From positions 1-64,000 of the forward strand of contig CAXRCG010000048.1 in assembly GCA_964228885.1 (NCBI GenBank): a DNA stretch of 64,000 nucleotides, in the 5' to 3' direction. This stretch comes from UBA4582 sp964228885. GTDB lineage: Bacteria; Pseudomonadota; Gammaproteobacteria; Pseudomonadales; Azotimanducaceae. Position numbers and translations under genes: made by a program. The notes beneath the pieces were generated by a model. That model saw only the letters and a list, made by a program, of their open reading frames with translations, searched no databases and had not been told where the DNA came from. Below, in pieces: positions 50,949 to 58,593 of the stretch. The first letter of the stretch is position 1. Each line of letters begins with the position of its first letter.

Positions 50949-51740
50949 CTATCCCACTGCAAAAGTTGAAATCAAAGAACCCGTAATAAGACCCCACCCA
51001 TCAACTAAAACGAAAAGTAATAGCTTAAAGGGTAGTGAAATCATCATCGGAGAGAGCATCATCATACCCATAGACATCAAGACACTGGCGACCACAAGGT
51101 CAATGATGATGAAGGGAATGTAGATTAAAAAACCAATGGTAAACGCGGTTTTTAATTCAGATGTTAGAAAGGCTGGCATGAGCGTGGATAGGGGAATTTG
51201 GCTAACGTCTTCCACGGGTTCGTCATCTGCCATTTCCATAAACATGAGTAAGTCTTTCTCCCTTACCTGCGCCAGCATGAAACCCCGCATGGGTGGTAAT
51301 GCTAGCTCTAAGCCTTCTTGAAATGTCACTTCGTTAGCTTGCACCGGGAGATAAGCACCTTCGTAAACCTGATCAAAGACCGGCTTCATGATAAATATTG
51401 ATAAGAAAACAGCGATACCAATAAGCACTTGGTTGGGTGGCGTTTGACCGGTGCCTAATGCCTGCCTGACCAACGACAAAACAATGATGATTCTCGTAAA
51501 CGATGTCATCAAAACAACAATCGAAGGCAGTATGGTAAGAATCGACATCAGCACAAGGATCTGGAGCGACAACCCATACTCAGATCCAGCGTCATTTGCC
51601 GTAATTAACGTCAGAGCAGGCCCAAGCTCCGAGGCACTCGCAGATTCTCCAAGGGCACATAACATCAAAGTAAAAAATACTTTGACCAGCTTCGTGACAG
51701 CAGGTTGGACCTCTCTGATTTTTGAAAACAACAAACTCAT
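50949..51740 (-). CDS. fliP: Flagellar export gate protein FliP
   Basis: A 263-residue protein with an N-terminal signal peptide (cleavage near 'ESASA') as in other FliP proteins, then 'ILTILPSIVVLMTSFTRIII' and 'VLSLVRQALGTGQTPPNQVL' near residue 75, 'TLMPAFLTSELKTAFTIGFL' near 188 and 'MMLSPMMISLPFKLLLFVLV' near 228. In most relatives fliP follows fliO directly; here it starts a separate unit with its own sigma54-like promoter, and fliO lies 6 kb away on the other side of the flagellin genes. Confidence 0.95.
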   Translation of the reverse strand: MSLLFSKIREVQPAVTKLVKVFFTLMLCALGESASASELGPALTLITANDAGSEYGLSLQILVLMSILTILPSIVVLMTSFTRIIIVLSLVRQALGTGQTPPNQVLIGIAVFLSIFIMKPVFDQVYEGAYLPVQANEVTFQEGLELALPPMRGFMLAQVREKDLLMFMEMADDEPVEDVSQIPLSTLMPAFLTSELKTAFTIGFLIYIPFIIIDLVVASVLMSMGMMMLSPMMISLPFKLLLFVLVDGWGLITGSLISTFAVG

Positions 51741-51788
51741 GCGCGATTAATCCAAAAATTAATATCATCACCTTGAACATGGACTACC

Positions 51789-51806
51789 ATGCAATTAAGG
51801 GGCCAA
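51789..51806 (-). promoter_or_regulatory. Sigma54-type promoter upstream of fliP
   Basis: The minus strand reads TTGGCCCCTTAATTGCAT, a close match to the sigma54 consensus: TTGGC at -24, GG and GC separated by 10 bases, and TTGCAT at -12. Transcription would begin near 51779, about 40 bases before the fliP ATG. Confidence 0.72.
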
Positions 51807-51960
51807 CATTAATTTGTATATTAATCAATGGGTTACAGTCTTAGATTTATTTAACCAAACAATATGTCAAAAACCTGACACTTTTCGATGCAAGCTTCCA
51901 TCTGGCCGCTAGAATTTGTTAGGGTGAGCCTGAACAGAAAACGAGAGCTCAAACGCAAGT

Positions 51961-52671
51961 ATGCAAATGCGAATCGGATTTCTTCTTCTCGTTTGCCTTT
52001 GTGCCAACGCCGAGGAGCAACAAGAAATAGCGTACCCCTATAAGACTTGCTTCGAGAGTGCAGGGAAGCAGTACAAAATCAGTCCTGGTTTCTTGGCATC
52101 TGTCGCTAGCGTAGAGAGCAGCTTGAACCCTAGCGCCGTCTCAAGCTCAAATGCGATAGGTTTAATGCAAATCAAGTGGCCTTTAACGGCGGCGGAATTA
52201 GGCATTAGTAGCCGAGATCAACTGTTTGATCCCTGCTTGAACATCCATGCTGGGGCAAAATACCTCAACCAGCTGGAGGCTCGCTTCGAAAGTCGCATGC
52301 TCGCACTCGCGGCATACCACATTGGGCCCACCAGAGTGTCAGCTATTGAGGCCATTCCAAAGCCAACGCTTAGCTACATTGAAAAAATCTATCGGGAAGA
52401 AGCGCTGCTGGCCCATTCATCCTCACTGGCAGATCTTGGGTCCTGCCAAATAGCCGGGCTTATCAATCTGACGGTAAAAACCCATCACCCAAAACAGCGC
52501 CAGATCGAAGTAATTGAGTGGCTGACTAACACGCATCAGTTCTGCTCAATTGCGAAACTCACAGGTTTTAAAAACCGGTTACCCGAGCTTATGGGTACCG
52601 CAGATGCCGACGGGAAAGTCGATCGACTCCTCGATCGTATATTGGCGTTGAAAGTGAACCTTCAGAGATAA
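51961..52671 (+). CDS. Lytic transglycosylase (SLT domain), exported
   Basis: A 236-residue protein with a signal peptide (MRIGFLLLVCLCANA) and an SLT domain at about residues 28-125. The catalytic Glu is in 'ASVESSLNPSAVSSSNAIGL', followed by 'MQIKWPLTAAELG', 'FDPCLNIHAGAKYL' and 'LALAAYHIGPTRV', all typical motifs. It cleaves peptidoglycan glycan strands in the periplasm. The C-terminal 110 residues have no recognised domain but end in a helix (DGKVDRLLDRILALK) that recurs in a relic at 54620-54706. Its position between the flagellin genes and fliP suggests a role in letting the flagellum through the wall. Confidence 0.88.
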   Translation: MQMRIGFLLLVCLCANAEEQQEIAYPYKTCFESAGKQYKISPGFLASVASVESSLNPSAVSSSNAIGLMQIKWPLTAAELGISSRDQLFDPCLNIHAGAKYLNQLEARFESRMLALAAYHIGPTRVSAIEAIPKPTLSYIEKIYREEALLAHSSSLADLGSCQIAGLINLTVKTHHPKQRQIEVIEWLTNTHQFCSIAKLTGFKNRLPELMGTADADGKVDRLLDRILALKVNLQR

Positions 52672-52720
52672 GTTAGCCTTCACAAAAAATAAAGCCGGAG
52701 GATCAATAGCGTAAATCTAT

Positions 52721-54574
52721 TTACTGAAGGAGTTGAATGACCAACTGTGCACGAGCATTGGCCTGCGATAACATCGCTGTGCCTGCTTGTTGTAATACCT
52801 GCGCTTTCGCTAGGTTAGCCGACTCTACCGAGTAGTCTGCGTCGTTAATTCTAGACCGAGCGTCAGCGGTATTTTCAGCAACGTTCATCAGGTTTGATAC
52901 CGTGTAAGACAATCGATTCTCTATCGCACCGAGATCCGCACGCATTGAGGAGATTTTCTCAATTGCACCATCCAATACGAAGATGGCGTTGGAAGCACTT
53001 GCCTGGTTTCTCAAGTCCACATTTGAAACCGTTGCTAGCGTCGCTGCGCCGGTCGTAAAGTAGTTATCGTTTGCCGCTGCTTCAGCACCTGACTGCGTCA
53101 CCGAAAACAACTTATTGGAAGACAAACTAATGGTGCCCTGGACTGTCGCTGAATCGCCAGTCGTCGTATCGCCTTCAAACGACGTTGTCCCTGCCGGCAA
53201 CAATCTTACATCGTGCGTCCCCAACAGACCCAGGGTGTCGCTGGTGCTCTCCAGTACGCTCGTAGTAAGGCTTGAATTTCCAAAAATCTGAAAGTCTCCT
53301 AATGCAGCTGTACCAGTAAACGTAATCTTATTAATATTACTCACCGCAGCGGTTAGGTGATAATCTCCGCCATCCCCCCATTTTCCGCTCAAATTGTCGA
53401 GCGCGGTGTTCAGCCTACTAACTTGAGTCGCCGGAGTTGAACTCGTTAACCAAGAAAATGACTTCGTCTCACCGGTGTGTTGATTTCGGATATAACCTGT
53501 CCACGTAGCACCATTTCCAATCGCATCAGGATACTGTGTTTCCTTTGCACCCGCGACCGCGCCCGAAAGGGCTGCAACACTTGTACCGTCATGGCTGACT
53601 GCCGCCACACGCTGACCAAGAATAGCTGTCTCATTCTCAACCAAAATATCGCGTCCATCATTTGCGTATAAGCGTACTCTATTATCACTGGTCGCCGTCG
53701 CCGTGACGCCTGTGCTGCCAGAGATCGCGTTGATCTTATCAACAGCATCGAGCACGTTACTTGAACTAACTACAAACTCACCCGTCGTCTTATTGTTAAT
53801 CTTCAGACTGGCGGTTTGATCCGCATGCCAAGTACTGTAGTAGTGGGCATAGGTCTTTGCTATAGCACTGACGCCGGTCTCACCGGAGACAGCATTGATG
53901 TTTGCTGCGACATTAGCTGCAGAATCCTTCGCGGAGACAGCTATCGTCCTGGATAAGCGATTACCGTTGATAAGAATATCGTCCGCATCGTCTGTCTGGT
54001 TGGCATAAACGCCATTGCCATCACCCTCAAATGCCGCGATTCGATCGCCGGTTACTTTATAAGCACCGAGTTTGTCAGCTGATACCGAGTCGACAGAGAA
54101 CTGAATCGTTTCGCCACCTTCGGTACCTGACTGCAGCACTTTATTAGAGAAACTACCGTCTAATAAGGTGGTCTGGTTAAATCGCGTGTTGGCTGATACG
54201 CGAGTAATCTCTGCAATTAACAGGTTGACCTCTTCCTGCAGGAATGCGCGATCAGTATTTGTGTTGGTATCGTTAGCTGATTGTACCGCGAGCTCCCTGA
54301 CACGCTGAAGCATATCCACCACTTCAACCAAAGCGCCTTCAATCGACTGTGTTAACGAAATACCATCGTTAGCATTTTTTACGGCCATATTCAGGCCATT
54401 GATTTGAGCACGCATTCGTTGGACGATCGCCAGGCCGGCTGCATCATCAGCAGCGCGATTAATACGACTACCGGAAGACAATCGCGCCATCGCTTTATCA
54501 AGCATATCACCTGACTCAGCCAACCCGCTTTGCGCTGCTAATGAACTTAGGCTTGTGTTTACGATTAAGGACAT
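52721..54574 (-). CDS. Flagellin, distal paralogue
   Basis: A 617-residue flagellin with the D0/D1 domains at both ends: N-terminal 'MSLIVNTSLSSLAAQSGLAE' to about 180, and C-terminal 'ISSMRADLGAIENRLSYTVS' to 'LSQANARAQLVIQLLQ'. The central 350 residues contain repeated flagellin-hook IN motifs ('ANINAVSGETGVSAIAKT', 'DKINAISGSTGVTATATS'). It is very similar along its length to the proximal copy, but residues near 345-395 differ strongly. The ribosome-binding region is shared with the other copy, but the -24 part of the sigma54-type site is absent, and the 3' terminator hairpin is lost. Confidence 0.93.
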   Translation of the reverse strand: MSLIVNTSLSSLAAQSGLAESGDMLDKAMARLSSGSRINRAADDAAGLAIVQRMRAQINGLNMAVKNANDGISLTQSIEGALVEVVDMLQRVRELAVQSANDTNTNTDRAFLQEEVNLLIAEITRVSANTRFNQTTLLDGSFSNKVLQSGTEGGETIQFSVDSVSADKLGAYKVTGDRIAAFEGDGNGVYANQTDDADDILINGNRLSRTIAVSAKDSAANVAANINAVSGETGVSAIAKTYAHYYSTWHADQTASLKINNKTTGEFVVSSSNVLDAVDKINAISGSTGVTATATSDNRVRLYANDGRDILVENETAILGQRVAAVSHDGTSVAALSGAVAGAKETQYPDAIGNGATWTGYIRNQHTGETKSFSWLTSSTPATQVSRLNTALDNLSGKWGDGGDYHLTAAVSNINKITFTGTAALGDFQIFGNSSLTTSVLESTSDTLGLLGTHDVRLLPAGTTSFEGDTTTGDSATVQGTISLSSNKLFSVTQSGAEAAANDNYFTTGAATLATVSNVDLRNQASASNAIFVLDGAIEKISSMRADLGAIENRLSYTVSNLMNVAENTADARSRINDADYSVESANLAKAQVLQQAGTAMLSQANARAQLVIQLLQ

Positions 54575-54619
54575 GATGTGTCCTCCACCTATCTAAGTTA
54601 TTGCCTCAAGACAATGTAG

Positions 54620-54706
54620 TATAAAAACTTTTCACCTACCCTGACCGATACACCAGATACAGATGGGAAAGTAGACCAAATGCTAGATCGCATCCTTGCT
54701 TTGAAA
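54620..54706 (+). pseudogene. Relic of a second lytic transglycosylase C-terminus between the flagellins
   Basis: The plus strand reads YKNFSPTLTDTPDTDG, then KVDQMLDRILALK. It aligns without gaps to the end of the intact transglycosylase at 52.6 kb (FKNRLPELMGTADADG, KVDRLLDRILALK). A TAG stands just before it and nothing of the SLT domain remains. The same order (transglycosylase end, spacer, convergent flagellin end) is found at both flagellins, so the pair arose by duplication of a two-gene unit followed by deletion of most of the second transglycosylase. Confidence 0.8.
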
Positions 54707-54723
54707 ATAAGCCATTCCTCTTT

Positions 54724-54760
54724 AAAAAAGAAAAAGCCGGAGGAGTCACCTCCCCCGGCC
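54724..54760 (-). terminator. Rho-independent terminator after the proximal flagellin
   Basis: On the minus strand a GC-rich stem (GCCGGGGGAG against CTCCTCCGGC, one mismatch) with a 4-base loop is followed by TTTTTCTTTTTT. It lies about 40 bases after the stop of the 54799-56652 flagellin and should keep its transcript from entering the distal flagellin. Confidence 0.82.
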
Positions 54761-54798
54761 TTTTTCCAAACCTTCATTATCAATAGAGTGAATCTATT

Positions 54799-56652
54799 TT
54801 ACTGAAGGAGCTGGAGGACCAACTGTGCACGAGCATTAGCTTGCGATAACATCGCGGTGCCCGCTTGTTGTAGTACCTGTGCTTTTGCTAGGTTAGCCGA
54901 TTCAACTGAATAGTCTGCATCGTTAATCCTAGACCGAGCGTCGGCGGTATTTTCAGCAACATTCATCAGGTTTGATACGGTATAAGACAATCGATTCTCA
55001 ATCGCACCTAAATCAGCTCGCATTGAGGAGATTTTCTCAATCGCACCGTCCAATACCGAGATGGCGTTGGAAGCACCTGCCTGATTTCTCAGATCTACAT
55101 TAGAGACCGTTGAAAGCGTCGCTGCACCGGTCGTAAAGTAGTTATCGTTTGTTGCTGCTTCGGTGCCTGATTGCGTCACCGAAAATAACTTGCTGGAAGA
55201 CAAACTAATGGTGCCCTGGATTGTTGCCGAGTCGCCAGTACTTGTATCGCCCTCAAACGAGGTTGTGCCTGCGGCCAACAATCTTACATCGTGCGTGCCC
55301 AACTTACCCAGCGTGTCACTTGTGGTTTCTAGTGCAGAAGTGCTCATAGCAGAGTCTTCAAACACTTGGAAATCTCCTAGTGCCGTGGTACCAGTGAGCG
55401 TAATCTTATTAGTATTACTCACCGCGGCAGTTAAGTGATAATCTCCACCAGCTGCCCATTTTCCGCTCAAATTGCCGAGAGCGGTATTCAAGTTACTAAC
55501 CGTGGTGGCCTGCGTTGCATTATCAACAAAAGAGACTGACGTTGACTCACCAGTATGTTGATTTCGGATATACCACGTTATCGTAGACCCGTCTCCAGCA
55601 GCGTCATTATCAGCCGTTTCCTTAACACCTGCGACAGCGCCTGAAAGGGCCGCAACGCTAGTGCCGTCATGGCTGACTGCAGCCACACGCTGACCAAGAA
55701 TAGACGTCTCATTCTCAACCAGAATGTCGCGTCCGTCACTTGCATACAAGAGTACTTTGTTATCGCTGGTAGCAGATGCCGTCACGCCAGTGCTGCCAGA
55801 GATCGAGTTGATCTTATCTATCGCATCAAGCACGTTAGTAGAACTGACAACAAACTGGCCCGTCGTCTTATTGTTTATCTTCAGACTGGCTGTTTGGTCC
55901 GCATTCCAAGTGCTGTAGTAGTGAGCATAACTCTTTGCTACCGCACTCACGCCCGTTTCGCCAGAGACCGCGTTGATATTTGTTGCGACATTAGCTGCAG
56001 AATCCTTCGCGGCAACAGCGATCGTCTTGGATAAGCTATTACCGTTGATTATGATATCGTCCGCATCATCGGTCTGGTTGAGAAAAACGCCATTACCGTC
56101 ACCTTCAGTGGCCGCAATTCGATCTCCAGTAATTTTATATGCACCAAGCTTATCGCTTGATACCGAATCCACAGAGAACTGAATCGTTTCGCCACCTTCA
56201 GTACCTACCTGCAGTGTCTTATTGCTGAAAGAACCGTCTAACACTGTGGTCTGGTTAAATCGCGTGTTGGCTGATACGCGAGTGATCTCTGCAATCAGGA
56301 GGTTAACCTCTTCCTGCAGGAAGGCGCGGTCAGTATTTGTGTTGGTATCGTTAGCTGATTGTACCGCTAGCTCTCTCACACGTTGAAGCATATCGACCAC
56401 TTCAACCAAAGCGCCTTCAATCGACTGTGTTAACGAAATACCATCGTTAGCATTTTTTACGGCCATGTTCAGGCCATTGATTTGAGCACTCATTCGCTGA
56501 ACGATGGCCAAACCGGCCGCATCGTCAGAAGCGCTATTAATACGACTGCCGGAAGACAATCGCGCCATGGCTTTATCAAGCATATCACCTGACTCAGCTA
56601 ACCCTCTTTGAGCTGTTAATGAACTCACGTTTGTGTTTACTACTAGAGACAT
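54799..56652 (-). CDS. Flagellin, proximal paralogue
   Basis: A 617-residue flagellin of the same build as the distal copy: N-terminal D0/D1 'MSLVVNTNVSSLTAQRGLAE' to about residue 180, central IN motifs, and C-terminal 'LSQANARAQLVLQLLQ'. GGTGGAGGA precedes the ATG. It has a sigma54-type promoter directly upstream and a strong terminator behind, so this is probably the main expressed flagellin. At 617 residues it is longer than the common 280-500, which implies large surface domains D2/D3. Secretion is by the flagellar export system. Confidence 0.94.
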   Translation of the reverse strand: MSLVVNTNVSSLTAQRGLAESGDMLDKAMARLSSGSRINSASDDAAGLAIVQRMSAQINGLNMAVKNANDGISLTQSIEGALVEVVDMLQRVRELAVQSANDTNTNTDRAFLQEEVNLLIAEITRVSANTRFNQTTVLDGSFSNKTLQVGTEGGETIQFSVDSVSSDKLGAYKITGDRIAATEGDGNGVFLNQTDDADDIIINGNSLSKTIAVAAKDSAANVATNINAVSGETGVSAVAKSYAHYYSTWNADQTASLKINNKTTGQFVVSSTNVLDAIDKINSISGSTGVTASATSDNKVLLYASDGRDILVENETSILGQRVAAVSHDGTSVAALSGAVAGVKETADNDAAGDGSTITWYIRNQHTGESTSVSFVDNATQATTVSNLNTALGNLSGKWAAGGDYHLTAAVSNTNKITLTGTTALGDFQVFEDSAMSTSALETTSDTLGKLGTHDVRLLAAGTTSFEGDTSTGDSATIQGTISLSSSKLFSVTQSGTEAATNDNYFTTGAATLSTVSNVDLRNQAGASNAISVLDGAIEKISSMRADLGAIENRLSYTVSNLMNVAENTADARSRINDADYSVESANLAKAQVLQQAGTAMLSQANARAQLVLQLLQ

Positions 56653-56679
56653 GATGTGTCCTCCACCTATCTAAGTTTT

Positions 56680-56696
56680 TGCATTAAGGCGACCAA
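56680..56696 (-). promoter_or_regulatory. Sigma54-type promoter upstream of the proximal flagellin
   Basis: The minus strand reads TTGGTCGCCTTAATGCA: TTGG at -24, exactly 10 bases between GG and GC, and TGCA at -12. Transcription would begin near 56669, giving a short leader of about 17 bases that still contains the ribosome-binding site. A sigma28-like alternative with TAAA at 56771-56768 is weaker in its -10 box. Confidence 0.5.
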
Positions 56697-56800
56697 GCAG
56701 GTCCTCCCCTTGGTTCGCTTGGCCGCCCTATAGCGACATAGATACAGTCGGGGTGGCCACAACCTTCTTTAGAAAACTTTGGATAAAAGAGGATTTTTTT

Positions 56801-57034
56801 GTGAACCCGGCTATTGAAGACCGGTTTAGGAAAAAAGCACAGACATTAGGGAAACTGCTTGCCGACACTTCCCATGATATTGCCGGTTTGTTCCCTGTGA
56901 TCTTGCCTAGCCTTCAATTAGAAAATCGCCCGTCGCAAAACAAGGGCAGCCAACGTCCGAATTACTTGCCGCTTTTTTCAAAAAGCGGCAATGTGGCGCC
57001 AACTGCTCAGGAGAAAAAACAGGTGTATGCGTAA
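56801..57034 (+). CDS. Small unknown protein in the flagellin region, GTG start
   Basis: A 77-residue frame on the strand opposite to its flagellar neighbours. The GTG at 56801 is preceded by AAAGAGGA seven bases upstream, a strong ribosome-binding site; the ATG at 56753 has none. The protein begins with 'NPAIEDRFRKKAQTLGKLLA' and looks like a soluble helical protein with a polar tail. I do not recognise it. A 12-bp inverted repeat at 56966-56991 lies inside the frame. A weak GG-N10-GC element (56719-56735) precedes it. It may be a small flagellar regulator or not a gene at all. Confidence 0.45.
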   Translation: MNPAIEDRFRKKAQTLGKLLADTSHDIAGLFPVILPSLQLENRPSQNKGSQRPNYLPLFSKSGNVAPTAQEKKQVYA

Positions 57035-57129
57035 TAAATATTAGAAAGGCAGGAGAAAAATATTTTATTGCACGTTCGAGTCGAGAAAACTTACGGCAGA
57101 TAAAGGTATTACTAGGAGATGTACTTGAG

Positions 57130-57858
57130 CTAATCGGTTTCCTGGATCAAATCAAAGCAAAATTCTTGCTGCGCCTCAACGTGGTCCCACATCTGCGTGA
57201 TCGTTTCTTTCTGCGACTCTACACGCTCACGTAAACCCAACAAGGCTTCTTTATTACGAGTAGCTGAGTCATAAACTTCTTCCAGACGCTCTAGGTTTTC
57301 TTGCGCTTTTTCGAAAACCGCTTCGTGCTTGGCGAGGTTTACTGCCGCTAATTCGCCGACGTTTTCTATTTGATTAAGCGTCTCTACATAGTCTTGTTGT
57401 GCGCAATGATCACCTTCAGCAAGTGAATCATGATTGTATTCGAGCAGTTTATCATTGGTTTCCAAGATTTCACCAATCATGCCAACCAACTGCGAGTTAA
57501 TGTTGGAGAGTTTCTTGTTAATATCTAGCACAGCCTTATTCAAGCTTGATCTTTTATCGAGATAATCTAATTCTGCCTGATCTACGACGCCTCTGGCCAA
57601 CTCCTCTGAACAACCTGCCTGAGTACTTTGGTGCTGTAGAATCACCTTCTTATTTCGCACAATCGCTTGGCAGGCATCGTTTAATAATTGCCTGCTTTCA
57701 TTGAAAGCCGCGTTAGCCAACTCCATGCCAACATGGGTATTTTCAGCAATTCTAATTCTGTTGGTATAGGCGCGTAGTTTGTTGGCATCAACTAGGGCTT
57801 CTAGTTCGTAATAAATATAGGCAACCTGTTTGGTGATCTTTGCGGGGGGCTTATTCAT
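57130..57858 (-). CDS. Coiled-coil protein of unknown function between fliO and the flagellins
   Basis: A 242-residue soluble protein, almost all helical and strongly predicted as coiled coil from about residue 40 to the end ('SSLNKAVLDINKKLSNINSQ', 'LERLEEVYDSATRNKEALLG'). It has no signal peptide or membrane segment. It begins 39 bases after the fliO stop in the same orientation, so it probably belongs to the fliK-fliO transcript. I do not recognise the family; the shape recalls flagellar chaperones or FliJ-like stalk proteins, but there is no motif to support that. It stands where fliP would be expected. Confidence 0.7.
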   Translation of the reverse strand: MNKPPAKITKQVAYIYYELEALVDANKLRAYTNRIRIAENTHVGMELANAAFNESRQLLNDACQAIVRNKKVILQHQSTQAGCSEELARGVVDQAELDYLDKRSSLNKAVLDINKKLSNINSQLVGMIGEILETNDKLLEYNHDSLAEGDHCAQQDYVETLNQIENVGELAAVNLAKHEAVFEKAQENLERLEEVYDSATRNKEALLGLRERVESQKETITQMWDHVEAQQEFCFDLIQETD

Positions 57859-57897
57859 ATCCGATCCTGGATGACTATTTTGATTCCTCCTAGAACG

Positions 57898-58248
57898 TTA
57901 GCATAGTTTATTTGACTCTACATTAAGAATGTCGTCGAATTGATCGCCTGAGGACAACTCGTGATCGAGATCATCTGCATTGTTACCCTGAGCGCTGGCA
58001 TATAGCGCCGTTAAGCCCGCTGGAGAAACCCCGACAAGAATTTCTCGTTTCCCGTATTCAACCAGCAATATGGAATGCTTTGAATCAACAGCTAATTTTT
58101 GACGAACTCTAAGGGAATCGCCTGTACCATGATCCATTTTGGTCATCCGGAACCTCATCGCCCACACGGCCGCAACGATCATGCCTGCGACGAATATCAA
58201 AGCAATGACTACTCGAACAATATAACTCGAATCGATTCCTTCTGGCAT
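57898..58248 (-). CDS. fliO: Flagellar export protein FliO
   Basis: A 116-residue protein with one N-terminal transmembrane helix (about residues 10-32, 'VRVVIALIFVAGMIVAAVWA') and the short cytoplasmic domain typical of FliO: 'LRVRQKLAVDSKHSILLVEY' and 'KREILVGVSPAGLTALYAS'. FliO helps assemble the FliP ring. The ATG at 58248 follows the fliN stop by 6 bases; a GTG one codon upstream is also possible. fliP is not next to it. Confidence 0.85.
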   Translation of the reverse strand: MPEGIDSSYIVRVVIALIFVAGMIVAAVWAMRFRMTKMDHGTGDSLRVRQKLAVDSKHSILLVEYGKREILVGVSPAGLTALYASAQGNNADDLDHELSSGDQFDDILNVESNKLC

Positions 58249-58254
58249 CACAAT

Positions 58255-58593
58255 CTAAGCTGAACGAATTCTTTCAAGCGGACTCACGATTTCAAGCACG
58301 CGGATGCCGAGTTTGCTTCCAGCCAGCGTGACCACCTCACCCTTTGCTATCACACTGTCATTAACCTTAATATCCATCAAATCACCCTCTGATCGATCTA
58401 GCTCTAGCACAGTACCCTGAGCCACCGCCATCAGCTCTCTTAACTTCAGCGTGGCCTTCCCAACCTCAACATTCAACACGATGGGTATGGAGAGAACAAC
58501 GGAAGAATCTATGACGCTACCAGTCTCAGCAGTTTCAGCAGTCTCAGCGTCAACGCCTTCTTGTCCATCTTGGCCTTCAGTTGTCTCGCTCAT
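58255..58593 (-). CDS. fliN: Flagellar motor switch protein FliN
   Basis: A 112-residue protein. The C-terminal SpoA domain shows 'IPIVLNVEVGKATLKLRELM', 'GTVLELDRSEGDLMDIKVN' and 'VIAKGEVVTLAGSKLGIRVL', as in FliN. The N-terminal 28 residues are acidic with a TAETAETAET repeat. It forms the bottom of the C-ring with FliM. Its ATG follows the fliM stop with no gap, with GGAAGGA in front. Confidence 0.94.
   Translation of the reverse strand: MSETTEGQDGQEGVDAETAETAETGSVIDSSVVLSIPIVLNVEVGKATLKLRELMAVAQGTVLELDRSEGDLMDIKVNDSVIAKGEVVTLAGSKLGIRVLEIVSPLERIRSA

Noticed and set aside
56745..56771. Sigma28 promoter for the proximal flagellin
   Set aside because: TAAA and a CCGA core are present at the right spacing, but only four of eight -10 positions match; the sigma54-type site nearer the gene is better.
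56966..56991. Inverted repeat as a bidirectional terminator
   Set aside because: The T and A runs lie inside the stem, and no T-run follows on either strand.
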